This document shows, in pieces, positions 17,648 through 25,587 of a stretch of DNA of 64,000 bases. Position 1 is the stretch's first letter. Every line of letters starts with the position of its first letter. Source of the stretch: Actinospineispora acaciae DSM 45401 (GTDB lineage Bacteria; Actinomycetota; Actinomycetes; Mycobacteriales; Pseudonocardiaceae); contig NZ_JIAI01000015.1 in the NCBI RefSeq assembly GCF_000620785.1, positions 107,001 to 171,000 on the forward strand, in the 5' to 3' direction. A model generated the notes under the pieces. It was not told the origin of the DNA. It ran no database searches and worked only from the letters and a program-made list of their open reading frames with translations. Position numbers and translations under genes: made by a program.

Positions 17648-17661
17648 TAGAACGTGTTCTT
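17648..17661. promoter_or_regulatory. KstR-like operator upstream of the NTF2-like gene
   Basis: TAGAACGTGTTCTT matches the published mycobacterial KstR motif (T-N2-AAC-N2-GTT-N2-A, commonly TAGAAC-N2-GTTCTA) at all positions except the last. It lies 35 bases before the ATG at 17696. KstR is the TetR repressor of cholesterol catabolism genes. Only the match and its position are seen; presence of a KstR protein in this organism is assumed. Confidence 0.5.
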
Positions 17662-17695
17662 GATTGGCGGCCGGCGCGGGTGAACACTGTGCGCC

Positions 17696-18172
17696 ATGGA
17701 TCTGGTCGCGCTGGTCGCCCTGGAAGAGATTCGCCGGCTCAAGCACAGGTACCTGCGCTGCGTGGACCAGAAGCTCTGGGACGAGCTGGCGGACACGCTG
17801 ACTCCGGACGCCACCACCGACTACGGCACCCCGTCCGCCGGCGCGCCGCTTCGCTTCACCGGGCGCGAGGAGGTCGTCGACTTCATGCGGTCCAACCTCG
17901 GGCCGGAGATCATCACGGTGCACCAGGCGGGGCAGCCCGAGATCGACGTCGACGGCGACGCCGCGGTCGGGACGTGGGCGCTGCGGGACATCGTGATCGC
18001 GCCGGGGCATCGGGTGGTGATCGAGGGCGCGGCGTTCTACGAGGACCGGTACCGCCGGTGCGCGGACGGCGGCTGGCGGATCGCGCACACCGGGTACCAG
18101 CGGACCTACGAGGCCACGTTCTCGCTGGACGACATGCCGAGCTACCGGCTGACCGCGAACCGGTGGGCTTAG
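17696..18172 (+). CDS. NTF2-like (SnoaL-type) protein
   Basis: 158 residues with the SnoaL-type pattern of a cone-shaped alpha+beta barrel: an N-terminal helix (ALEEIRRLKHRYLRCVDQKLWDEL), TPDATTDYG, FTGREEVVDFM, then strand-rich sequence ending GWRIAHTGYQRTYE. This family includes dehydratases, isomerases and hydroxylating enzymes of aromatic and steroid metabolism. The KstR-like operator upstream hints at a steroid role, but no specific reaction can be read. Stops overlap convergently with hadB. Confidence 0.8.
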   Translation: MDLVALVALEEIRRLKHRYLRCVDQKLWDELADTLTPDATTDYGTPSAGAPLRFTGREEVVDFMRSNLGPEIITVHQAGQPEIDVDGDAAVGTWALRDIVIAPGHRVVIEGAAFYEDRYRRCADGGWRIAHTGYQRTYEATFSLDDMPSYRLTANRWA

Positions 18173-18630
18173 TTCGGGAGCCTGACCACCGCGGTGGCCC
18201 TGCCGAGCACGGACTGGCCGCCGGCGCGGGCCACGATGTTCACCTTGCCGGTGCGGCCCTCGCCGTCCACGGCGACCGAGACCAGCTTCCCGGACAGCTC
18301 GACCAGCGCGCGGCCGTCGTCGGCGGTGTCGTCGGCGGTGTCGTCAACGCCGTCCACCACGTCCGGAACCGGGATCGGCCTGGTGAACCGCACCTGGTAG
18401 GACAGCACGGCGCCCGGGTCGCCCACCCAGTCCGTGACCAGCCGCCCGCCCAGCGCCATGGTGAGCATGCCGTGCGCCACCACGCCGGGAAGGCCGACGC
18501 CGCCGGCCACCCGGTCGCTCCAGTGGATCGGGTTGAAGTCGCCGGACGCGCCGGCGTAGCGCACCAGGTCGGTCCGGCTCAGCCGCACCTCCAGGGCGGG
18601 CAGCTCGGTGCCTTCGGTGTACTCGGTCAC
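18169..18630 (-). CDS. hadB: (3R)-hydroxyacyl-ACP dehydratase subunit HadB (MaoC-like)
   Basis: 153 residues from GTG at 18630, which overlaps the hadA stop as GTGA. Hot-dog fold with the hydratase-2 catalytic segment YAGASGDFNPIHWSD (about residues 26-40), where Asp and His act in dehydration, then LPGVVAHGMLTMAL. In mycobacteria HadB is the catalytic partner of HadA in FAS-II chain elongation. A duplicated Asp/Thr-rich insert (DDTADDTADDG) near residue 107 is unusual. No hadC follows. The next gene on the left is convergent. Confidence 0.88.
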   Translation of the reverse strand: MTEYTEGTELPALEVRLSRTDLVRYAGASGDFNPIHWSDRVAGGVGLPGVVAHGMLTMALGGRLVTDWVGDPGAVLSYQVRFTRPIPVPDVVDGVDDTADDTADDGRALVELSGKLVSVAVDGEGRTGKVNIVARAGGQSVLGRATAVVRLPN

Positions 18631-19070
18631 GAGTCCGCCTGGCTGAGCAGCAGCGCCTCGGTGTCGCACACCGGCTCGCCCTCGACCGTCGCGCAGGTGC
18701 AGCGCAGCGTGAGCATGTGGGTGCCGGCGCGGGTGCGCAGCGACTCCACGTGCACGGTGGTCACCAGCTCGTCGCCGGCGTGCACCGGCCGGTGGAAGGC
18801 GATCTTCTGGTCGCCGTGCACGGTCCCCTCGAAGCGCCAGCCGAAGCCCGGGTCGCGCAGCAGCGCCTCGATCCGGGGCATGGTGAACACCACCGGGAAC
18901 GTCGGCGGGGCCACCAGGTCCGGGTAGCCGGCCGCGCGGGCGGCTGCCACGTCGTGACAGCGGGGGTCGCGCTCGCCGACGGCGGTGGCGAAGTCGCGGA
19001 CCTTCTCCCTGGCCACCTGGTAGGGCGGCGAGTCGAAAGCCCTGCCCACGTACGACTCGTCGAGGGGCAC
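18627..19070 (-). CDS. hadA: (3R)-hydroxyacyl-ACP dehydratase subunit HadA
   Basis: 147 residues starting at GTG 19070, eleven bases after the rpmG stop; the frame continues antisense-like through rpmG and that part was discarded. N-terminal MaoC-type hot-dog domain (YQVAREKVRDFATAVGE...PTFPVVFTM). HadA lacks the catalytic dyad and shapes the substrate channel for HadB. Gene order tRNA-Thr, tRNA-Met, rpmG, hadA, hadB equals that in M. tuberculosis. Translation is probably coupled to rpmG and hadB. Confidence 0.87.
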   Translation of the reverse strand: MPLDESYVGRAFDSPPYQVAREKVRDFATAVGERDPRCHDVAAARAAGYPDLVAPPTFPVVFTMPRIEALLRDPGFGWRFEGTVHGDQKIAFHRPVHAGDELVTTVHVESLRTRAGTHMLTLRCTCATVEGEPVCDTEALLLSQADS

Positions 19071-19081
19071 GCCCGGCCGCG

Positions 19082-19246
19082 TCAGCGGGTCTCGCGGTGC
19101 GCCTGGTGCGCGTTGCAGTTCGGGCAGTACTTCTTCATGGTCAACCGGTCGGGGTTGTTCCGCCGGTTCTTCTTGGTGATGTAGTTGCGGTGCTTGCACA
19201 CCTCGCACGCCAAGGTGATCTTCGGACGAACGTCGGTGGCGGCCAC
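19082..19246 (-). CDS. rpmG: 50S ribosomal protein L33 (zinc-binding form)
   Basis: 54 residues, GTG start at 19246 with GGAGA upstream. Sequence reads MAATDVRPKITLACEVCKHR, later NYITKKNRRNNPDRL, then KKYCPNCNAHQAHRETR. Two CxxC pairs (CEVC, CPNC) form the zinc ribbon of the C+ type L33. The gene lies between tRNA-Met and hadA, as rpmG2 does in mycobacteria. Confidence 0.95.
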   Translation of the reverse strand: MAATDVRPKITLACEVCKHRNYITKKNRRNNPDRLTMKKYCPNCNAHQAHRETR

Positions 19247-19289
19247 TGGTGTCTCCTGCTCGAATATGTCGGTCGGCCTGTTGCTGGCC

Positions 19290-19365
19290 TGGTAGCGGTG
19301 GCCGGACTTGAACCGGCGACACAGCGATTATGAGCCGCTTGCTCTACCGACTGAGCTACACCGCC
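19290..19365 (-). tRNA. metT: tRNA-Met (anticodon CAT)
   Basis: Minus-strand cloverleaf: acceptor GGCGGTG/CACCGCT with G-T at the first pair, D-arm GCTC..GAGC, anticodon stem AGCGG/TCGCT around CTCATAA, T-arm GCCGG/CCGGC with TTCAAGT, discriminator A and an encoded CCA. The paired first base makes an elongator rather than initiator tRNA likely. Confidence 0.95.
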
Positions 19366-19426
19366 GTACGGATCACATGTGACCCGTTCGCCCGGGTGCC
19401 GGGTCAGGTGACCCATCCGAGCACCG

Positions 19427-19499
19427 AGCCCCTTTACGGAATCGAACCGTAGACCTTCTCCTTACCATGGAGACGCTCTGCCGACTGAGCTAAAGGGGC
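19427..19499 (-). tRNA. thrT: tRNA-Thr (anticodon GGT)
   Basis: Minus-strand cloverleaf: acceptor GCCCCTT/AAGGGGC, D-arm GCTC..GAGC, anticodon stem TCTCC/GGAGA around ATGGTAA, T-arm TACGG/CCGTA. Discriminator T; CCA not encoded. Together with tRNA-Met and rpmG it reproduces the mycobacterial thrT-metT-rpmG2 order. Confidence 0.95.
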
Positions 19500-19660
19500 A
19501 GGTCGGCCTGACGGGGATGCCCCCGCCGAAGCCCTGTCGATGCTACACAACCCCGCGAGCGCCTTCCGTCGGCGGGGTCCACGCTCGGCGCCGGCGGGGT
19601 TCACCCAGCGTTCACTGGGGCGCGGCTGACAGCGGGGAGTGGTGTGGCGACGATGCAGCT

Positions 19661-21433
19661 ATGACGCGACCGATCAACCCGCCCGGCGAGACACCCGGCG
19701 TCGGTGTGCCCGCCGCGCTGGCCATGCACATGAGCGTCGGCGAGCAGCGCGACTGGGTGCGCCGGTTCGTGCGCGCGCGGCCGGTGAGCCGCCGCGCCGC
19801 GCTGCGGGGGGCGGCCGGTGGGCTGGCCGGGCTGGGGCTGGCGTCCGGGCTCGGGTCGGCGCTCGCGGCGTGCGGTTCGGCCGGGACCGCGCCGTCGGGG
19901 GCGCCGCCGGCCGTGACCGGGAGGCACCTGTCGTTCGGCGCCGACCCCGGCCGGCAGATGGCCATCGCCGGCGAGCTCACCGCGAAGCCCGCCGGCAAGG
20001 TGCTGATCGACGTCGGGGCGGACGCGAGCTACGGCACGACCATCGAGGCCGAGGTGCGCGAGCTGGTCAGCACGGTGCCGCAGGGCGACGGCTCGATCCG
20101 GGCCGCCGACCAGTTCTTCGTGCACGGGCTGGCCGGCTCGCTGGCCCCCGGCCAGCGCTACCACTACCGGTTCCGGCTGCCCGGCGGGGCGACCACGCCG
20201 GACGCCGTGTTCCGCACCGCGCCGGGCGCGCGCGAGCCGTTCGGCTTCACCGCGTTCGGCGACCAGGGGGTGAACACGGCGGCGCCGGGGTTCTCCGACG
20301 ACTACTACAAGCCCGACGACACCCGCCGCACGCCCGCGCCGGCGACCTCGCTGGTCGGGCTGGTGGCGAGGCGGCAGCCGGCGTTCCACCTGCTGGCCGG
20401 GGACATCTGCTACGCGGACCCGAGCGGCGACGGCGAGCCGATCCGCAACGTGGCGCCCAAGGACGCCGACCAGGGCTTCGACAACTTCGACCCGACCACC
20501 TGGACGGCGTACTTCGCCAGCATCGAGGCCAGCGCGGCCACCACGCCGTGGATGTTCGCCACCGGCAACCACGACATGGAGGCCGTCTACGACGACAACC
20601 GGGCGCCGGGCGGGGCGACCCACGGCTACGGCGGCCACCTGGCCCGGCTGGACCTGCCGAGGACCGGCCCTGGCAACTGCCCGTCGGTGTACTCGTTCCG
20701 CTACTCCAACGTGGGCGTGCTCAGCCTGGACGCGAACGACCTGTCCACCGAGATCACCACCAACGCCGGCTACAGCGGCGGCGCGCAGGCGACCTGGGTG
20801 CGCCAGACGCTGGCCGCGCTGCGCGCGGACCCCGGCATCGACTTCATCGTGGCGTTCTTCCACCACTGCGCGTACGCGACCAGCAAGTCGCACGCCTCCG
20901 ACGGCGGGGTGCGCTCGACGCTCGCGCCGCTGTTCGACGAGTTCGCCGTGGACCTCGTGGTCCAGGGGCACAACCACCAGTACGAGCGGACCAACCCGAT
21001 CCGGGGCGGGCGCACGGTCACCGCCGCGCCGGACGGGGCCACCGTGCGCCCGGCCACCGACGGGACCACGTACATCTGCGTCGGTTCCGGCGGGCGGCCC
21101 CGGTACTCCTGGCAGGCCGGCGAGACCGACCGCTACCGGGGCAACCCCGGCCCGGACAGCGGCACCGTGGTGGCCAGCTTCGTCAACACTGCGGACGGCG
21201 CGGAGACGCCGGAGACCGTCGACTGGTCGCAGGCCCGCTACCTGGACTACGCGCTGCTCGCGGTGGACGTGGTCCCCGGCGCGCCCGGCACCGACTCCAC
21301 CATGACCGTGCGCGCGATCAGCGACACCGGGCAGGAGATCGACGCCGTGACCCTGGTCCGGCGCACGGGCGCCAAGGCGTCGGCGCTCGGTGGTTGGCAG
21401 CGCACCCCGAGCGGCCTGTCCGTGCCCGCTTAA
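19661..21433 (+). CDS. Exported purple-acid-phosphatase-like metallophosphoesterase
   Basis: 590 residues from ATG at 19661. N-terminal export signal combines a twin-arginine stretch (SRRAALRG, about 46-53), a hydrophobic segment and a lipobox-like LAAC, so Tat export and possible lipidation are likely. A fibronectin-like N-domain follows (about 85-190), then the metallophosphoesterase core: AFGDQG, LLAGDICYADPSG, MFATGNHDMEA, VAFFHHCAYAT and VVQGHNHQYERTNP supply the metal ligands (D, D, N-H, H, H-x-H). The arrangement matches bacterial purple acid phosphatases that release phosphate from organic esters outside the cell. A CATAG-loop hairpin starts two bases after the stop. Confidence 0.88.
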   Translation: MTRPINPPGETPGVGVPAALAMHMSVGEQRDWVRRFVRARPVSRRAALRGAAGGLAGLGLASGLGSALAACGSAGTAPSGAPPAVTGRHLSFGADPGRQMAIAGELTAKPAGKVLIDVGADASYGTTIEAEVRELVSTVPQGDGSIRAADQFFVHGLAGSLAPGQRYHYRFRLPGGATTPDAVFRTAPGAREPFGFTAFGDQGVNTAAPGFSDDYYKPDDTRRTPAPATSLVGLVARRQPAFHLLAGDICYADPSGDGEPIRNVAPKDADQGFDNFDPTTWTAYFASIEASAATTPWMFATGNHDMEAVYDDNRAPGGATHGYGGHLARLDLPRTGPGNCPSVYSFRYSNVGVLSLDANDLSTEITTNAGYSGGAQATWVRQTLAALRADPGIDFIVAFFHHCAYATSKSHASDGGVRSTLAPLFDEFAVDLVVQGHNHQYERTNPIRGGRTVTAAPDGATVRPATDGTTYICVGSGGRPRYSWQAGETDRYRGNPGPDSGTVVASFVNTADGAETPETVDWSQARYLDYALLAVDVVPGAPGTDSTMTVRAISDTGQEIDAVTLVRRTGAKASALGGWQRTPSGLSVPA

Positions 21434-21434
21434 C

Positions 21435-21480
21435 CCCGTGAGTGGTTAGCGTTGTCATAGCAACGCTCACCACTCACGGG
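21435..21480. repeat. Palindromic repeat P2 (CATAG-loop hairpin)
   Basis: CCCGTGAGTGGTTAGCGTTG (21435-21454) pairs with CAACGCTCACCACTCACGGG (21461-21480) with a single mismatch around the loop TCATAG. The inner base pairs differ from P1 and P3 while pairing is kept. It follows the phosphatase stop directly and can act as its terminator. The 214 bases from here to the next gene hold no feature I can support. Confidence 0.9.
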
Positions 21481-21694
21481 TTCTGAGCTGCGGTAACTGT
21501 GGGCGGGGTGCGCGGACCACCACTGCTCGAACGGGGTCGCCAGTGCTCAGGCCATCTCGGCCAGCTCGCTGGCGCCGTTCGGCCCGGGCGCGGTCGGTAA
21601 CCGACGGCACACAAGTCGGGCGCGGTTCGGCTCCGGCCGTTGCTCGGGCGACCCCATGAGCACGAGTGTTGGCGCACCTGAGGAGGTGTCGCCG

Positions 21695-22705
21695 GTGAGG
21701 TATGCGCGTGCGCTGGCCGTCATGTTGCTCGCCACGTTGGTCGGTAGCGCGCTGACCGGGTGCGGCGGGCGCCAGGACACGGCTCCGGCACAGAACGCGA
21801 GCGGGGGCTGCGAGGCGCCGGCCGACACCACGATCACGATCGCGACCGGGAACGCCGGCGGGGTGTACGACGTGCTCGGCACCCGCCTCGCCGAGCTGCT
21901 CACCCAGGCCACCGAGAACAAGGTGCGGGCCAGCGCGACCCAGACCGGCGCGTCGGTGCAGAACATCCAGGACCTCGCCGAGGGCCGGCACCAGGTGGCG
22001 TTCGCGGTGGCGGACGCGGCGGCCGACGCGGTCAACGGCGTCGGCGCGTTCCGGGGCAGACCGCAGCGGATCGCCGCGCTCGGCCGGCTCTACCCCAACT
22101 ACACCCAGGTCGTGGCCCGCGCGGACACCGGCATCAACTCGGTGGTCGAGCTGCGCGGCCGGCGGGTGTCCACCGGTTCGCCGGGGTCGGGGACCGAGCT
22201 GGTCGCAGAGCGCGTGCTGGCCGCGGCCGGCCTCGACCCGGCGCGGGACGTCAAGGTCCGGCGGCTGGACCTGGCGGCGAGCGTGGACGGCATGAGGTCG
22301 GGCTCGGTGGACGCGCTGTTCTTCTCCGGCGGGCTGCCCACGCCGGGCATCACCACCCTGTTCACCGGCCTGCGCGGGAAGGTCAAGCTGCTGGACACCG
22401 CCCCGCAGCTGGCCGCCCTGCACCGGAGCAGCGCGGCGTACCAGGTGGCCACCATCCCCGGCGCCACCTACCCCGGCGCGGCGAACACCCAGGCGATCGT
22501 GGTGCCCAACCTGCTGCTGGTCGCCGCCGACATGGACGCCGGCCTGGCCTGCGCGCTGACCAGGGCGCTCTACCAGCACACCGCAGAGCTGGCGGCGGCC
22601 AACCCGGCGGCCAGGGAGATCAAGCAGGCCAACGCCCGGCGCACCGAGCCGGTGCCGCTGCACCCCGGCGCCCGGCGCGCGCTGGACATGCTGGGCACGC
22701 GCTAG
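21695..22705 (+). CDS. TAXI-family TRAP-type solute receptor (lipoprotein)
   Basis: 336 residues from GTG at 21695, chosen because GAGGAGG stands eight bases before it and the next residues form a lipoprotein signal (MRYARALAVMLLATL, lipobox LTGC). The mature part begins with TITIATGNAGGVYDVLGTRLAELLT, the hallmark of TAXI receptors, with later GRRVSTGSPGSGTEL and ANTQAIVVPNLLL. Such proteins bind glutamate-like or other carboxylates for a TRAP permease. No DctQM or fused permease gene is adjacent, so this is an orphan receptor. The stop overlaps that of the convergent ATPase gene. Confidence 0.87.
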   Translation: MRYARALAVMLLATLVGSALTGCGGRQDTAPAQNASGGCEAPADTTITIATGNAGGVYDVLGTRLAELLTQATENKVRASATQTGASVQNIQDLAEGRHQVAFAVADAAADAVNGVGAFRGRPQRIAALGRLYPNYTQVVARADTGINSVVELRGRRVSTGSPGSGTELVAERVLAAAGLDPARDVKVRRLDLAASVDGMRSGSVDALFFSGGLPTPGITTLFTGLRGKVKLLDTAPQLAALHRSSAAYQVATIPGATYPGAANTQAIVVPNLLLVAADMDAGLACALTRALYQHTAELAAANPAAREIKQANARRTEPVPLHPGARRALDMLGTR

Positions 22706-23976
22706 CCGTCCGGGGTCGGGAGCTCCCAGAGCGCGGCGACCGGCACGGCGCGCAGCCGGGGCCCGAACGGGAGCGTCTGGCCGCCGGTGTAGAGCACGTA
22801 TCCGGCCACGAAGTCGTCGCCGAGGCGATCGGCGAGGTGCCGCAGGCCTCGGAAATCCTCGGCGCGCACCGTCGAGGACGCCTTCACCTCGATGCCGACC
22901 ACCCGCCCCCGCCGGTCCTCGAGCACGGCGTCGACCTCGGTGCCGTCCTTGGTCCGGTAGTGGAACAGCTCGACCCGGCGCCGCGCCCACGTCAGCTGGC
23001 GCGCGAGCTCCATCAGCACGAACGCCTCCAGCAACTGGCCGAACGGCGCGCCCGGCCGGGTCAGCGACCTCGCATCGACGCCGAGCAGGTTGGCCGCGAC
23101 GCCGGAGTCCACGAAGGCGAGCTTGGGGGTGCCGACGGCCCTGCTGGAGATGTTGCGCGACCAGGCGGGGATCCGCTTGATCAGGAAGACCTCGTCCAGC
23201 AGCCCCAGGTAGCGGTGCACGGTCCGCGCGGACAGCCGCAGGTCGTTGCTCAGCGCGTTGCCGACCAGCGGCTGGGCGGAGCGGGCGGCCAGCAGCCGCA
23301 GCAGCGCGCGCATCTGGGCCGGGCGCTCGATCTCGGACAACTGGCTGACGTCCCGCGCGACGAGATCCGCGACGTACGAGTCGAGGAACCGCTCGCGCCG
23401 CCTGGGGTTGGTCCGCGCCACGGACTCCGGGAAGCCGCCCCGCACTACCCGCTCGGCGTACTCGCGGCGGGTTCTGGTGCTGGCGTGGCTGAGCGGGCCG
23501 TCGTCGAAGGCGGCGTCCACGAAGCCGTCCCCGGTGCCGTCGATCTCTCCCTGGGAGAACGGCCACAGCTCGATGGTCTCGGTGCGTCCGGGCAGCGTGT
23601 CGGGCAGCGCGCGCAGGCCGAGCACCCGCGCCGAGCCGGTGAGCAGGTAGCGTCCCGGCCTCGGGTCGGCGTCCACCTGCTCCTTGATCGACAGCAGCAG
23701 CTCGGGCGCGCGCTGGATCTCGTCGATGACCATCAGGTCCTCGGAGTCGACGAACCCGCTCGGGTCGGCCCGCGCCGCCTGCCTGGCCGCCGCGGCGTCG
23801 AGGTTGCGCCACTCGGCCCGCCGGCCCGTGGCCAGCACCCGTACCAGGGTGCTCTTGCCGCACTGGCGGGCGCCGGTCACCAGGACCACCCGGGTGTCGC
23901 CGAGCGCGTCCGCCACCGACGAGGCGGCGCGACGAGGGAGCACGTGTCCGAGGGGTGTGCTGCCCAGGCCGACCAT
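22702..23976 (-). CDS. AAA_14/DUF4143 family ATPase
   Basis: 424 residues from ATG at 23976; the frame runs 43 codons further into an upstream repeat array and that part was left out. Domains: AAA ATPase (about 20-190) with Walker A VTGARQCGKST, Walker B LMVIDEIQRAPELL, sensor LLTGSARVLGL; a winged-helix-like middle; and a DUF4143 nuclease-like C-terminal domain (FHYRTKDGTEVDAVLE...VGIEVKAS, the PD-(D/E)XK-like D..E-x-K pattern). Such proteins are widespread in bacteria and archaea and their cellular role is poorly known. The gene is isolated, and a 23-bp-period repeat array lies just upstream. Confidence 0.85.
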   Translation of the reverse strand: MVGLGSTPLGHVLPRRAASSVADALGDTRVVLVTGARQCGKSTLVRVLATGRRAEWRNLDAAAARQAARADPSGFVDSEDLMVIDEIQRAPELLLSIKEQVDADPRPGRYLLTGSARVLGLRALPDTLPGRTETIELWPFSQGEIDGTGDGFVDAAFDDGPLSHASTRTRREYAERVVRGGFPESVARTNPRRRERFLDSYVADLVARDVSQLSEIERPAQMRALLRLLAARSAQPLVGNALSNDLRLSARTVHRYLGLLDEVFLIKRIPAWSRNISSRAVGTPKLAFVDSGVAANLLGVDARSLTRPGAPFGQLLEAFVLMELARQLTWARRRVELFHYRTKDGTEVDAVLEDRRGRVVGIEVKASSTVRAEDFRGLRHLADRLGDDFVAGYVLYTGGQTLPFGPRLRAVPVAALWELPTPDG

Positions 23977-24007
23977 CCGCACATCATCGCAGACAGAGAG
24001 GCTGTGG

Positions 24008-24114
24008 TGGCACGTTGGTCGCACTGGTGCTGGCACGTTGGTCGCCTGGGTGCTGGCACGCTGGTCGCTTGTGACGTGGCACGCTCGTCGCTCCGTTGCC
24101 GGCACGGTGGTCGC
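24008..24114. repeat. Five-copy 23-bp-period repeat array upstream of the DUF4143 ATPase
   Basis: A 15-base core, TGGCACGTTGGTCGC with small changes, recurs at 24008, 24031, 24054, 24077 and 24100, exactly 23 bases apart. The four 8-base spacers differ (ACTGGTGC, CTGGGTGC, TTGTGACG, TCCGTTGC). It ends 32 bases upstream of the ATPase start codon. The design resembles iterons or a multi-site operator. Spacers are far too short for CRISPR. Confidence 0.85.
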
Positions 24115-24207
24115 GGGCCGGGGAGCGCGACGAGAACCTCGGTGGGATGTGGATCACCGGCCCGGCCGCGACATCGAGCGTTCTTCCCGGCCTGCGGTTC
24201 AAAGGTC

Positions 24208-24236
24208 TTGACTATTGCTCCGCCGGAGCGCTACCT
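24208..24236 (+). promoter_or_regulatory. Possible promoter with internal palindrome, tautomerase gene
   Basis: TTGACT (24208-24213) and CTACCT (24231-24236) are spaced by 17 bases. The spacer holds GCTCC-GCC-GGAGC, a 5-bp inverted repeat that could be an operator between the -35 and -10 positions. The -10 box is a weak match, so this is tentative. Confidence 0.3.
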
Positions 24237-24287
24237 GAGACTGAGGGCATTACGACAGTCGGCGAAGTAGCCACCGAAGGGGTTTCC

Positions 24288-24707
24288 ATGCCGTTCGTCC
24301 GGATCACGTTGAGTACGGACCGTCCCGAACCGACGCGCGCGGCCGTCGGCGAAGGCGTGCGCCGCGCGCTGGTCAGCGCCATCGGCGTCCCCCAGGACGA
24401 CCGGTTCCAGATCATCGACGCGCAACCGGCCAGCGCCTTCCACGTGGACCGCCACTTCCTCGACGGTGATCGGCGCGATCCGGTGGTGGTGGAGATCAGA
24501 CTCACCAGCGGGCGGACCCGGGACATGAAGCTCGCGCTCTACCAGACGATCGTGGCCAACCTGTCCGAAGTCGGCGTGCGACCGGACGATGTGGTGATCC
24601 TGCTGCAGGAGTCCGAGCGGGAGGACTGGTCCCTCGGCGGCGGGAAGATGCAACTGCTCGACGAGGAGCTGATCCGCAAGTACGGCTGGTCACCACCGGA
24701 GGCGTGA
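24288..24707 (+). CDS. Tautomerase-superfamily protein
   Basis: 139 residues starting MPFVRITLS, with GAAGGGG six bases before the ATG. Pro directly after Met would become the catalytic N-terminal proline after Met removal, as in 4-oxalocrotonate tautomerase and its longer relatives. The length of about 140 and motifs such as DDRFQIIDAQPASAFHVD, with DVVILLQESEREDWSLGGGKMQ near the end, match the Tautomerase_2-type proteins often annotated as fused two-unit tautomerases. Substrate unknown. The gene stands alone. Confidence 0.8.
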   Translation: MPFVRITLSTDRPEPTRAAVGEGVRRALVSAIGVPQDDRFQIIDAQPASAFHVDRHFLDGDRRDPVVVEIRLTSGRTRDMKLALYQTIVANLSEVGVRPDDVVILLQESEREDWSLGGGKMQLLDEELIRKYGWSPPEA

Positions 24708-24756
24708 TCCCGACCCGGCGGCGCTCGCCCGGCCCCCCGTCCTAAGGTCACCGTTC

Positions 24757-25530
24757 GTGCGCGGACGACGGCACGACCACGATGCGGGCGGTGACCCGGA
24801 GCTGCTCGCCGCCAAGGCCGAGCTGCGCGAGCGGGTCTGGACGGCGCTGACCGAGGCCAAGGCGTCGCGGTTCCCCGGCGCCCGCAACCGGATCTCCAAC
24901 TTCGTCGGCGCCGAGCGGGCGGCGCAGCGGCTGCGCGACACCGAGTTCTGGCGGGCCGCGCGGACGGTGAAGGCCAACCCGGACTCCGCGCAGCTGCCGG
25001 TGCGCCAGCGCGCGCTGGAGGACGGCAAGACCGTCTACATGGCCGTGCCCCGGCTCGCCGAGGACGACCCGTTCTTCCTGCTCGACCCGGACGACCTCGC
25101 CGACACCCCGCGCAGGTCGGCGTCCATCTCGGGGGCCACCAGGTCGGCGCGCCGGGTCCCGGTCACCGCGCTGGAGCCGGTCGACCTGGTGGTCAGCGGG
25201 TGCGTGGCGGTCGGCGAGGACGGCGCGCGGCTGGGCAAGGGCGGCGGGTTCGCCGACCTGGAGTTCGCGCTCGCCCGCGAGGCCGGGCTGATCGGGCCGG
25301 ACACCCTGGTCGTGACCACCGTGCACGAGCTGCAGGTCCGCCCGCCCGGCGCGGTGCCCACCAGCGCGCACGACGCGCCCGTCGACCTGATCGTCACCCC
25401 GGATCGCGTGATCGACTGCCGCACCGCCCGCACGCAACGCCCCGATGGCGGCATCAGGTGGTCCGAGCTGACCGAGGAGAAGATCGCCGCGATCCCGCTG
25501 CTGCGCGCGCTGCGCCCTCACGTCACGTGA
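24757..25530 (+). CDS. 5-formyltetrahydrofolate cyclo-ligase family protein
   Basis: 257 residues from a GTG start. N-terminal helix ELRERVWTALTEAKASRFPG and the family hallmark LGKGGGFADLEFAL (about residues 160-174; GxGGGYYD-like loop) identify the MTHFS fold. Classic enzymes convert 5-formyl-THF to 5,10-methenyl-THF with ATP. This protein is longer than bacterial YgfA (about 190) and has a Phe-Ala variant of the loop, so substrate may differ; thiamine-related MTHFSD-like proteins are an alternative. It ends exactly where a P450 operator palindrome begins. Confidence 0.7.
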   Translation: MRGRRHDHDAGGDPELLAAKAELRERVWTALTEAKASRFPGARNRISNFVGAERAAQRLRDTEFWRAARTVKANPDSAQLPVRQRALEDGKTVYMAVPRLAEDDPFFLLDPDDLADTPRRSASISGATRSARRVPVTALEPVDLVVSGCVAVGEDGARLGKGGGFADLEFALAREAGLIGPDTLVVTTVHELQVRPPGAVPTSAHDAPVDLIVTPDRVIDCRTARTQRPDGGIRWSELTEEKIAAIPLLRALRPHVT

Positions 25531-25544
25531 CGTACACCGTACGT
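25530..25544. promoter_or_regulatory. 15-bp palindromic operator, P450-fadD promoter
   Basis: ACGTAC-ACC-GTACGT is a perfect 6+3+6 inverted repeat, 43 bases before the P450 start. The same 15 bases occur in reverse complement at 31081-31095 in front of the second P450 gene. Such paired sites usually mean one regulator controls both promoters. Confidence 0.6.
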
Positions 25545-25587
25545 TTGGCGGATGGCGCGGGTCACAGTTTCCGGGCAGGGTAGGCCC

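Noticed and set aside
21467..23863. A 798-codon minus-strand frame
   Set aside because: It runs antisense through the TAXI gene and out of frame through the ATPase gene, and is Arg/Gly/Pro-rich without motifs.
24008..24114. Possible CRISPR array
   Set aside because: The repeated core is 15 bases and the spacers 8 bases, much too short, and no cas gene is present.
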